Source: Kordiimonadaceae bacterium (GTDB lineage: Bacteria > Pseudomonadota > Alphaproteobacteria > Sphingomonadales > Kordiimonadaceae). Taken from it: DNA of 6,647 nucleotides. Positions 1-5,321 of this stretch are shown piece by piece. How positions within the stretch are numbered: the stretch's first letter is position 1; the number at the start of each line of letters is the position of its first letter. Below the pieces are notes generated by a model. It saw only the letters and a program-made list of their open reading frames with translations. It made no database searches and was not told the origin of the DNA. A program made the position numbers and the translations under genes. The DNA is taken from NCBI GenBank assembly GCA_014238195.1, contig JABABO010000365.1, positions 1-6,647 of the forward strand, in the 5' to 3' direction.

Positions 1-50
1 GCTTGCGTGCCTTTACCAGCACCCGGAGGACCAAATAAAATTATAATCAT
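1..50 (-). CDS. adk: Adenylate kinase, N-terminal fragment (runs off the window)
   Basis: Adenylate kinase interconverts ATP + AMP and 2 ADP in the cytoplasm. Only the first sixteen codons plus two bases are present, reading MIIILFGPPGAGKGTQ from the ATG at 50-48. They contain the first beta strand and the complete Walker A P-loop GPPGAGKGT, which binds ATP phosphates. The pattern MxIIxxGPPGAGKGTQ at the extreme N-terminus is diagnostic of Adk. The ATG overlaps the secY stop as ATGA, and a near-perfect Shine-Dalgarno sequence lies in the last secY codons, so its translation is probably coupled to secY. Position directly after secY is usual in alphaproteobacteria. The rest of the gene, including the AMP-binding and lid domains, lies outside the window. 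Confidence 0.95.
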   Translation of the reverse strand, partial: MIIILFGPPGAGKGTQ

Positions 51-1384
51 CGACGACCTCCTTTAAGTTTTGCTTTCTTAAGTAAGCCTTCATACTGCTG
101 CGCCATCAAATGGCTGTGTATTTGACTAACTGTGTCCATTGTTACGTTTACGACAATCAACAAGCTTGTACCACCCAGATAGAAGGGGACAGATGCTTGA
201 CTAATCAAAACTTCAGGGATCACACAGACAAACGATAGATAAGCTGATCCAATAACCGTTAGCCGCGTAAGGAGATAATCAAGATACTCGGCTGTGCGCG
301 CACCTGGACGAATACCAGGGACAAAACCACCTTGTTTCTTTAAATTATCGGCAGTGTCCTCAGGGTTAAACTGAATAGCCGTATAGAAGAAACAGAAAAA
401 CACAATCATAACAACGTAAAGCGCGATATAAAGCGGCTGGCCATTTCCTAAAAGGGATGTCACTGTGGTCAACCATTCTGGTGCTGAACCAGACGAGACT
501 GAAAAATTAGCAATCATAATCGGCAACATTAAAACAGTGCTGGCAAAAATAGGCGGAATAACACCCGCAACATTCAGTTTCAAAGGCAAATGAGATTTGT
601 CCCCTTGATAAACACGGTTCCCCTGTTGACGCTTGGGGTATTGAACCACGACGCGGCGCTGGGCGCGTTCAAACAGCACAATCATCCAAATCAATGCTGC
701 AGCCCCTATCAATATAGCCAAAAGCACAGCAAGTGACATCGAACCAGCGCGGTTCAGTTCAAACGCTTGTGCCAAAGTTCCTGGTAGTTCTGCAACAATC
801 CCTGCAAAAATAATAAGGCTGATCCCATTACCAATACCGCGCTGGGTAATTTGTTCCCCAAGCCATACTAGAAACATCGTCCCGCCAACCATTGTTACAA
901 CGGTCGTAAAACGGAAAAAGAAACCAGGCTCAACCACAACACCTGGTTGCCCTTCAAGCGTGACAGACAGTGCGTAGCCCTGTACAATAGTCAGCAGCAC
1001 AGTCCCATAACGGGTATATTGATTGATCTTTTTGCGCCCTTGTTCGCCTTCTTTCTTGAGCTGAGCCAATTTGCTGTTCATGGTTGTCATGAGCTGCATG
1101 ATAATTGAAGCCGAGATATAAGGCATGATCCCAAGGGTAATAATCGACATCCGGCTTAGTGCACCCCCAGAAAAGGTATTCACCATATCCATGAATCCGC
1201 CTTCTAAGCTGGCGAACATCGCTGCCACCGCTTGACCATCAATGCCTGGCAAAGGAATATACGTACACAGGCGGTAAACCACCAATGCACCCAGTGCAAA
1301 CCATATCCGTTTCTTTAGCTCTTCGGCTTTACCGATATTCGCAAAAGATAGATTAGCGGCAAGTTGTTCGGCAGCGGATGCCAT
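47..1384 (-). CDS. secY: SecY, channel subunit of the Sec protein translocase
   Basis: SecY is the inner-membrane pore of SecYEG, through which SecA or translating ribosomes drive secretory and membrane proteins. The 445-residue product has the usual length and about ten hydrophobic helices, the first near residues 27-46. The SecY signature around residues 80-99 (SIITLGIMPYISASIIMQLM) covers the plug and TM2 region. A second signature lies around 174-192 (WLGEQITQRGIGNGISLII). The cytoplasmic C5 loop carries GGFVPGIRPG with Arg359, matching the E. coli Arg357 needed for SecA-driven transport. The ATG at 1384 begins MASAAEQLAANL, a typical alphaproteobacterial SecY start, with GGAGA eight bases upstream. 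An 87-nt structured spacer separates it from rplO, and it overlaps adk by four bases. Nothing is missing from the protein. Confidence 0.99.
   Translation of the reverse strand: MASAAEQLAANLSFANIGKAEELKKRIWFALGALVVYRLCTYIPLPGIDGQAVAAMFASLEGGFMDMVNTFSGGALSRMSIITLGIMPYISASIIMQLMTTMNSKLAQLKKEGEQGRKKINQYTRYGTVLLTIVQGYALSVTLEGQPGVVVEPGFFFRFTTVVTMVGGTMFLVWLGEQITQRGIGNGISLIIFAGIVAELPGTLAQAFELNRAGSMSLAVLLAILIGAAALIWMIVLFERAQRRVVVQYPKRQQGNRVYQGDKSHLPLKLNVAGVIPPIFASTVLMLPIMIANFSVSSGSAPEWLTTVTSLLGNGQPLYIALYVVMIVFFCFFYTAIQFNPEDTADNLKKQGGFVPGIRPGARTAEYLDYLLTRLTVIGSAYLSFVCVIPEVLISQASVPFYLGGTSLLIVVNVTMDTVSQIHSHLMAQQYEGLLKKAKLKGGRR
56..64 (-). promoter_or_regulatory. Strong ribosome binding site of adk inside secY
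   Basis: The minus strand reads AAAGGAGGT, a nine-base match to the complement of the 16S rRNA 3' end, five bases before the adk ATG. It lies in the secY codons for the C-terminal KGGRR residues, so the channel's basic tail and the adk ribosome binding site are encoded by the same bases. It is the best Shine-Dalgarno match I noticed in the window. Confidence 0.85.
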
Positions 1385-1401
1385 ATATGTTATCTCCGAC
1401 C

Positions 1402-1449
1402 ATCATGGTTTGGTGCGAAGCCGAGCCATGATTACCCCACAGGATAATC
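1402..1449 (-). promoter_or_regulatory. Two adjacent hairpins in the secY leader (possible regulatory element)
   Basis: The 87-nt rplO-secY spacer (1385-1471) holds two inverted repeats. One is ATCATGG/CCATGAT, seven perfect pairs between 1402-1408 and 1426-1432 with a 17-base loop. The other pairs 1430-1436 (gattacc) with 1442-1449 (ggataatc) with one bulged base and a five-base loop (1437-1441). They share bases 1430-1432, so both cannot form completely. The first ends four bases before the secY GGAGA ribosome binding site. Neither is followed by a T-run on the minus strand, so they do not look like an intrinsic terminator. A role in secY expression is inference only. Confidence 0.35.
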
Positions 1450-1471
1450 AAACCCCGACTAAAGTTTATAT

Positions 1472-1930
1472 TTAAGCCGTAACAGTGACCGTACCGCCTG
1501 CTTTCTCGACCGCAGCAACGGCTGCTTTGGAAGCACCTGTAACTGTTATGTCTAGCTTGGCTTTAAGCTCACCCTTTGCAAGCAGACGCACACCATCAAC
1601 AACTTTTCCAATCACCCCAGAGGCTGCAAGTGCATCAATTGTAATAGGAGTGGAAGCGTCTAATTTTTTTGCATCAATAGCTTTTTGTAGGCGGCCAACA
1701 TTGACAACTTCGAATTTCTTCTTGTTGATCGATGTGAAACCACGCTTCGGTAGACGGCGGTAAATTGGCATTTGACCACCCTCAAAGCCGTTGATCGCAA
1801 CACCAGAGCGGGCTTTTTGACCCTTGTGACCAGAGCCAGCGGTTTTACCCTTACCAGACCCGATACCACGACCCACACGCATTGCTGCTTTACGGGCGCC
1901 CTGATTATCACTCAGCTGATTTAGTTTCAT
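1472..1930 (-). CDS. rplO: Large-subunit ribosomal protein L15 (uL15)
   Basis: L15 is a late-assembly protein of the 50S subunit whose extended N-terminus threads into 23S rRNA. The 152-residue product is slightly longer than the 144 residues in E. coli. It has the basic, glycine-rich N-terminal arm (residues 20-43, GRGIGSGKGKTAGSGHKGQK), the conserved block GFEGGQMPIYRRLPKRGF at 48-65, and the globular C-terminal L15 motif around 117-146 (LLAKGELKAKLDITVTGASK). I chose the ATG at 1930 (MKLNQLSDNQGARK) because it matches the family start and has AGGAG seven bases upstream. A TTG at 1954 in the same frame would add eight residues that the family lacks. It follows rpmD by 39 nt and precedes secY. 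Confidence 0.98.
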   Translation of the reverse strand: MKLNQLSDNQGARKAAMRVGRGIGSGKGKTAGSGHKGQKARSGVAINGFEGGQMPIYRRLPKRGFTSINKKKFEVVNVGRLQKAIDAKKLDASTPITIDALAASGVIGKVVDGVRLLAKGELKAKLDITVTGASKAAVAAVEKAGGTVTVTA

Positions 1931-1937
1931 TTTCTCT

Positions 1938-1942
1938 CTCCT
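1938..1942 (-). promoter_or_regulatory. Ribosome binding site that fixes the rplO start
   Basis: AGGAG on the minus strand lies seven bases before the ATG at 1930, in the context AGGAGAGAGAAAATG. The upstream in-frame TTG at 1954 would place this site inside the coding region, so the ATG is preferred. A nearly identical leader, GGAGAGAGAAGATG, precedes rpmC. Confidence 0.7.
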
Positions 1943-1969
1943 GCGAGCACACAAATGTCAGTGCAGCGC

Positions 1970-2161
1970 TTATTCTTCAATGCGCACCATATGGCGCACT
2001 TTGTCAATCATCCCACGAACGGCAGGCGTATCTTCCAGCTCCCGCGTGCGATGCATTTTGTTAAGACCCAGACCGACAAGAGTTTGACGCTGATCTTCTT
2101 TGCGACGAATCGGGCTTCCGACCTGTGTCACTTTGATTGTTGCTTTTTTCTTAGCAGCCAT
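1970..2161 (-). CDS. rpmD: Large-subunit ribosomal protein L30 (uL30)
   Basis: L30 is a small bacterial 50S protein that packs against 23S rRNA. The 63-residue product reads MAAKKKATIKVTQVGSPIRR at its start. It has the bacterial L30 pattern: a first strand, then the GSPIRR turn, then a helix with QRQTLVGLGLNKMHRTRELED, where the LGL-K-H-R residues are characteristic, and a C-terminal strand MVRIEE. The length is normal for the short bacterial form. The gene begins six bases after the rpsE stop, with GGAG encoded in the last rpsE codons serving as ribosome binding site, so translational coupling to rpsE is likely. It is essentially always between rpsE and rplO in this operon. Confidence 0.97.
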   Translation of the reverse strand: MAAKKKATIKVTQVGSPIRRKEDQRQTLVGLGLNKMHRTRELEDTPAVRGMIDKVRHMVRIEE

Positions 2162-2167
2162 CGTCTA

Positions 2168-2776
2168 TCACTCCGCTTCAGTAGCTGGCTCAGCAGCTGG
2201 TTCTATCGTTGCTTCAACAACAGCTTCAACCGCTGCATCTGCAACAACTTTCACATCGCCGCGCCGCGATACAATATCCGCAACTTTTTTGCCGCGTTTT
2301 GCTGCGACCTGGCGTGGTGAATTTTGAAGTGTTAAAGCATCAAACGTTGCCCGAACCATGTTATAAGGGTTTGAAGACCCCTGTGACTTGGTAACAACAT
2401 CTTGTACGCCGAGCGCTTCAAAAACCGCACGCATTGGGCCACCAGCAATGATACCAGTTCCCGCCTCAGCAGTCCGCAGCAACACACGACCAGCGCCGTG
2501 ACGGCCCTTAATATCATGGTGTAGCGTTCTACCTTCACGCAGGGGAACACGGATCATATTCTTTTTTGCAGCTTCAGTGGCTTTTCGGATCGCTTCTGGA
2601 ACTTCCTTCGCTTTACCGTTACCGAAACCTGCGCGGCCACGTCCATCCCCCACTACAACAAGTGCAGCAAAGCCGAAACGACGACCACCTTTTACTACTT
2701 TGGCCACACGGTTAATGTGAACCAATTTTTCTACTAATTCGCTCTCTTCGCGATTATTACGTTCTGGGCGTGCCAT
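2168..2776 (-). CDS. rpsE: Small-subunit ribosomal protein S5 (uS5) with acidic C-terminal tail
   Basis: S5 sits near the mRNA entry channel and the decoding region; in E. coli its mutations affect accuracy and spectinomycin sensitivity. The N-terminal dsRBD-like domain covers roughly residues 12-78 and includes the loop VVKGGRRFGF (28-36), the region where E. coli spectinomycin-resistance changes fall; the loop looks wild type. The C-terminal domain includes GTGIIAGGPMRAV (107-118), GSSNPYNMVRATFDAL and NSPRQVAAKRGK. The product is 202 residues against 167 in E. coli. The excess includes an Ala/Glu/Val-rich tail from about residue 178 to the end, with no basic residue after Lys177. The gene ends with tandem in-frame stops TGA TAG. 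The ATG at 2776 has AAGGA six to seven bases upstream and follows rplR by 29 nt. Confidence 0.99.
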   Translation of the reverse strand: MARPERNNREESELVEKLVHINRVAKVVKGGRRFGFAALVVVGDGRGRAGFGNGKAKEVPEAIRKATEAAKKNMIRVPLREGRTLHHDIKGRHGAGRVLLRTAEAGTGIIAGGPMRAVFEALGVQDVVTKSQGSSNPYNMVRATFDALTLQNSPRQVAAKRGKKVADIVSRRGDVKVVADAAVEAVVEATIEPAAEPATEAE

Positions 2777-2805
2777 TGGACATCCTTTTCCTTTATTGCT
2801 TGGCC

Positions 2806-3162
2806 TTAGAAGTCCAAGCCGCCTTCACGGGCTGCTTCAGCGAGCGCTCTCACACGGCCATGGTACAAAAAACCACCGCGATCAAACACAACCGTTGCAA
2901 CACCAGCTGCTTTGGCTCGTTCAGCGATCAGTTTACCGACAGCTGTTGCTGCGTCTTTGTTCGAAGTTGCTGCGCTTTTTAAATCTGCTTCGGTTGTTGA
3001 AGCAGCGACAAGCGTAGAACCCTTTACATCATCGATAATCTGAGCATAAATATGTTGGTTTGTCCGGTGGACAGATAGACGCGGTCGCCCTGCACTATTC
3101 TTGCGAATTGTTGTGCGGTTACGCTGACGGCGCCTTTCAAATAGAGACTTAGTTGAACCCAT
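2806..3162 (-). CDS. rplR: Large-subunit ribosomal protein L18 (uL18), 5S rRNA-binding
   Basis: L18 binds 5S rRNA together with L5 and anchors it in the central protuberance of the 50S subunit. From the chosen ATG the product has 118 residues, a normal length. It shows the basic N-terminal arm LFERRRQRNRTTIRK (7-21), the RPRLSVHRTNQHIYAQIIDD strand region (27-45), and the highly conserved C-terminal stretch VVFDRGGFLYHGRVRALAEA ending in REGGLDF. Start choice is uncertain: a GTG at 3171 would add three residues (M-E-T), but the ATG at 3162 has GGTGGA just upstream and fits the family better. It lies 12 nt after rplF, so coupled translation is plausible. Confidence 0.97.
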   Translation of the reverse strand: MGSTKSLFERRRQRNRTTIRKNSAGRPRLSVHRTNQHIYAQIIDDVKGSTLVAASTTEADLKSAATSNKDAATAVGKLIAERAKAAGVATVVFDRGGFLYHGRVRALAEAAREGGLDF

Positions 3163-3174
3163 TGTTTCCACCCA

Positions 3175-3708
3175 TTATTTCTTCTTACCTTCCTTGCGGA
3201 AGATATATTCGCCTGCATACTTAATCCCTTTGCCTTTATAAGGCTCAGGTTTACGGTATTCGCGGATTTTAGCTGCTGTTTCACCGACTTTTTGTTTGTC
3301 GATTCCCGAAACGATAATCGTTGTCTGATCTGGTGTTTCAATTTTCACACCTTCGGGAACTGGGAAATCAACATCATGACTAAAACCAAGTTGCAGAGCC
3401 AGTGATGAACCCTTCATTTGTGCACGGAAACCAACACCGTTGATTTCTAACTTTTTAGAGAAGCCGCTTTGAACGCCCTCTATCATGTTTGAAACCATTG
3501 TGCGTTGCATACCCCACATTGAACGGGCACGTTTAGTTTGGCTTACTGGCGCAACTACGACTTCATCATTCTCGTAAGTCGCTAGGACCTCCGGAACAAA
3601 AGTCATAGCAAGTTCGCCTTTTGGGCCTTTTGCTGTAAAATCAGCACCATTTAGGGTAACAGTTACACCGCTTGGTACAGCCACAGCTTTTTTACCGATA
3701 CGTGACAT
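3175..3708 (-). CDS. rplF: Large-subunit ribosomal protein L6 (uL6)
   Basis: L6 lies at the base of the L7/L12 stalk close to the sarcin-ricin loop, where translation factors bind. The 177-residue product equals the E. coli length and has the two tandem L6 folds, roughly residues 10-82 and 90-170. The start MSRIGKKAVAVPSGV is canonical. The second domain carries the bacterial L6 signature PEPYKGKGIKYAGE at 154-167, and the protein ends in a basic tail RKEGKKK. The gene starts 11 nt after the rpsH stop in the leader TAAGGGGATAAGGT, where the stop codon is joined to the Shine-Dalgarno bases. Nothing unusual was seen in the coding region. Confidence 0.99.
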   Translation of the reverse strand: MSRIGKKAVAVPSGVTVTLNGADFTAKGPKGELAMTFVPEVLATYENDEVVVAPVSQTKRARSMWGMQRTMVSNMIEGVQSGFSKKLEINGVGFRAQMKGSSLALQLGFSHDVDFPVPEGVKIETPDQTTIIVSGIDKQKVGETAAKIREYRKPEPYKGKGIKYAGEYIFRKEGKKK

Positions 3709-3719
3709 ACCTTATCCCC

Positions 3720-4118
3720 TTAGAATACGGTACAAAGTACTTCACCGCCTACATTGCTTTCGCGTGCTTCTGCATCAGACAGAACACCGCGCGGCGTAGA
3801 AACGATAGAAATACCAAGACCATTATGGACACGAGGAAGATCACGAACCGAGCTATAAACACGACGACCAGGTGTACTCACACGGTTAATTTTAGAAATA
3901 ACCGGTGCACCATCATGGTACTTAAGTTCGATGTGTAGCTCAGCTTTGTTATCTGCAAGATCAACAAAATTATAGCCACGGATGAAACCTTCACGCTCTA
4001 AAACATCTAAAATGCGCTGACGCGCTTTCGATGCAGGTGACGAAACAACGGTTTTGCGGGCTTGCAAGCCGTTGCGGATACGGGTCAGCATATCGCCGAT
4101 AGGATCGGTCATAGACAT
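3720..4118 (-). CDS. rpsH: Small-subunit ribosomal protein S8 (uS8)
   Basis: S8 binds helix 21 of 16S rRNA and organises the central domain of the 30S subunit; in E. coli it also represses the spc operon by binding its mRNA near the L5 start. The 132-residue product has a normal length. The N-terminus MSMTDPIGDMLTRIRNG is canonical. The C-terminal domain has the S8 signature GLGISIVSTPRGVLSDAEAR at 100-119 and the ending GGEVLCTVF. An internal ATG at residue 3 exists, but the first ATG at 4118 fits the family and has GGGG at a good distance. The gene starts 11 nt after rpsN in the leader TAAGGGGATAAAAC. Whether it autoregulates here is unknown; a candidate hairpin lies in early rplE. Confidence 0.99.
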   Translation of the reverse strand: MSMTDPIGDMLTRIRNGLQARKTVVSSPASKARQRILDVLEREGFIRGYNFVDLADNKAELHIELKYHDGAPVISKINRVSTPGRRVYSSVRDLPRVHNGLGISIVSTPRGVLSDAEARESNVGGEVLCTVF

Positions 4119-4129
4119 GTTTTATCCCC

Positions 4130-4435
4130 TTACCAGCTTGATTTCACAATGCCAGGAATACGACCTGCTGAGCCAAGCTCACGCAGTGCAATCCGAGACA
4201 TTTTGAATTTACGATAATAACCACGCGGGCGACCTGTCACTTGACAGCGATTACGTATGCGTGTCGCCGCACCGTTACGTGGTAGTTCTGCGAGCTGTAG
4301 ATTTGCCATCCAACGTTCATCGTCTGGCAAATTACGGTCGTTAGCCTTGGCTTTTAGCGCAGCACGCTTCTCAGCATACTTAGCTACAAGGCGCTCACGA
4401 CGCTCATTCTTATTTATGGCGCTTTTCTTTGCCAT
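4130..4435 (-). CDS. rpsN: Small-subunit ribosomal protein S14 (uS14), zinc-independent long form
   Basis: S14 is in the head of the 30S subunit, where it contacts the 3' domain of 16S rRNA. The 101-residue product is the long C-minus paralogue type: it has only one cysteine (Cys64) and so lacks the CxxC pairs of the short zinc-ribbon form. The S14 signature is RNRCQVTGRPRGYYRKFKMS at 61-80, and the protein ends GIVKSSW as expected. The N-terminal half is strongly basic and helical (NERRERLVAKYAEKRAALKAK). The ATG at 4435 has TAGGAG about nine bases before it, 24 nt after rplE. Order rplE-rpsN-rpsH is the standard spc order. Confidence 0.99.
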   Translation of the reverse strand: MAKKSAINKNERRERLVAKYAEKRAALKAKANDRNLPDDERWMANLQLAELPRNGAATRIRNRCQVTGRPRGYYRKFKMSRIALRELGSAGRIPGIVKSSW

Positions 4436-4459
4436 TTCTAAATCTCCTAGGCTCTGCCG

Positions 4460-5011
4460 TTATTGTCCGAACGGCATGTCAAAAGAACGTAGAAGCTCAC
4501 GCGCTTCATCGTCACTTTTGGCCGTAGTACAAATTACAATGTCCATTCCGCGAATTGTATCAACTTTATCATAGTCAACTTCGGGGAAAACGATCTGTTC
4601 CTTCAGACCCATCGCATAATTTCCATGACCATCAAACGACTTCTCGTTCAAACCACGAAAGTCACGCACACGTGGCAGGGCAATCGTGACCAAACGGTCA
4701 AGGAATTCATACATACGTTCTGATCGAAGGGTAACTTTCACACCAATTGGCATGCCTTCACGCAGTTTAAAGCCCGCTATAGACTTGCTCGCGCGTGTTA
4801 CAACTGGTTTTTGGCCAGCAATCACTTCGATTTCATTCAGAACCTTGTCGATCTTTTTCTTGTCTGAAACAGCTTCACCAACACCGACGTTGATGACAAT
4901 TTTGTCCAACTTAGGAATTTCCATCGTATTTTTGTATCCGAATTTCTCGTTTAGAGAAGCGCGGACAGTGTCTTCGTACTTCTGGCGAAGACGCGGTTGC
5001 GTATTAGCCAT
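4460..5011 (-). CDS. rplE: Large-subunit ribosomal protein L5 (uL5), 5S rRNA-binding
   Basis: L5 binds 5S rRNA with L18 and forms part of the central protuberance, touching P-site tRNA and the S13 bridge. The 183-residue product is close to the 179 of E. coli. Recognisable parts are KLDKIVINVGVGEAVSDKK (34-53), the block GQKPVVTRASKSIAGFKLRE (66-85), and the L5 signature around GMPIGVKVTLRSERMYEFLD (86-105). The C-terminal half has LPRVRDFRGL and the final ARELLRSFDMPFG. I chose the ATG at 5011, which overlaps rplX by eight bases (ATGGCTAA). A TTG one codon earlier (5014) would sit only about four bases from the GGGGAG ribosome binding site, so it is less likely. Confidence 0.98.
   Translation of the reverse strand: MANTQPRLRQKYEDTVRASLNEKFGYKNTMEIPKLDKIVINVGVGEAVSDKKKIDKVLNEIEVIAGQKPVVTRASKSIAGFKLREGMPIGVKVTLRSERMYEFLDRLVTIALPRVRDFRGLNEKSFDGHGNYAMGLKEQIVFPEVDYDKVDTIRGMDIVICTTAKSDDEARELLRSFDMPFGQ
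4970..4992 (-). promoter_or_regulatory. Hairpin in the first codons of rplE (candidate S8 feedback site)
   Basis: On the minus strand GTCTTCG (4992-4986) and CGAAGAC (4976-4970) are perfect seven-base complements around a nine-base loop. The structure spans about nucleotides 20-42 of the rplE reading frame. In E. coli the spc operon is repressed by S8 binding the mRNA around the start of rplE, so the place is suggestive. I cannot show that the loop or bulges match the S8 recognition core, and the bases also encode ordinary L5 residues, so chance is a real possibility. Confidence 0.25.
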
Positions 5012-5321
5012 CAATCATCTCCCCAGACTTTTTGGCAAAGCGAACTTTTTTACCATCGTCCTGAATTTTGAAACCCACACGGGTTGGGGCGCCGTCCTTC
5101 GGATCTTCAATCATAAGATTCGATAACTGAATGGCAGCTTCCTTGGTTTCAATACCACCCGCAGATGTCTGAGTTGGCCGGTTATGCTTTTTGATCAGGT
5201 TAACACCTGAAACAATCGCACGACCTTGCTTGCTCAGTACTTTTGTGATTTCGCCGCGCTTGCCCTTGTCTTTACCGGCAGTCACAACGACCTTGTCACC
5301 TGTTTTAAGTTTAGCGGCCAT
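5004..5321 (-). CDS. rplX: Large-subunit ribosomal protein L24 (uL24)
   Basis: L24 is one of the two assembly initiators of the 50S subunit; it binds the 5' end region of 23S rRNA and sits near the peptide exit tunnel. The 105-residue product matches the E. coli length. A KOW motif covers about residues 5-32 (LKTGDKVVVTAGKDKGKRGE), with the conserved Gly and Lys positions. The middle has VSGVNLIKKHNRPT followed by GGIETKEAAIQLSNLMIEDP (55-74), and then DGAPTRVGFK, all typical for L24. The gene overlaps rplN by one base (TAATG) and rplE by eight. GGAGG seven bases before the ATG lies in the end of rplN, supporting coupled translation across rplN-rplX-rplE. Confidence 0.99.
   Translation of the reverse strand: MAAKLKTGDKVVVTAGKDKGKRGEITKVLSKQGRAIVSGVNLIKKHNRPTQTSAGGIETKEAAIQLSNLMIEDPKDGAPTRVGFKIQDDGKKVRFAKKSGEMIDG
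5016..5021 (-). promoter_or_regulatory. Ribosome binding site that decides the rplE start
   Basis: GGGGAG on the minus strand lies inside the last rplX codons, four bases from the TTG at 5014 and about seven from the ATG at 5011. The spacing and start-codon type both favour the ATG. Its location within rplX implies that ribosomes finishing L24 can start L5 directly. Confidence 0.65.

Noticed and set aside
1402..1449. An intrinsic terminator between rplO and secY
   Set aside because: Hairpins are present, but no T-run follows on the minus strand and secY must be expressed downstream, so a leader structure is more likely than a terminator.
1955..2320. A 121-codon plus-strand frame opposite rpmD and the S5 tail
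   Set aside because: Antisense to rpmD and rpsE; its Ser/Phe/Cys-rich content mirrors the reversed Ala/Glu codons of the S5 tail.
3024..3341. A 105-codon minus-strand frame across the rplF-rplR junction
   Set aside because: It is an alternative frame of two intact genes. Both L6 and L18 are complete in their own frames, so this is not a frameshift product.
4686..5126. A 146-codon open frame on the plus strand opposite rplE and rplX
   Set aside because: It spans two well-supported genes and their overlap. It resembles no family I know and is explained by codon bias of the real genes.
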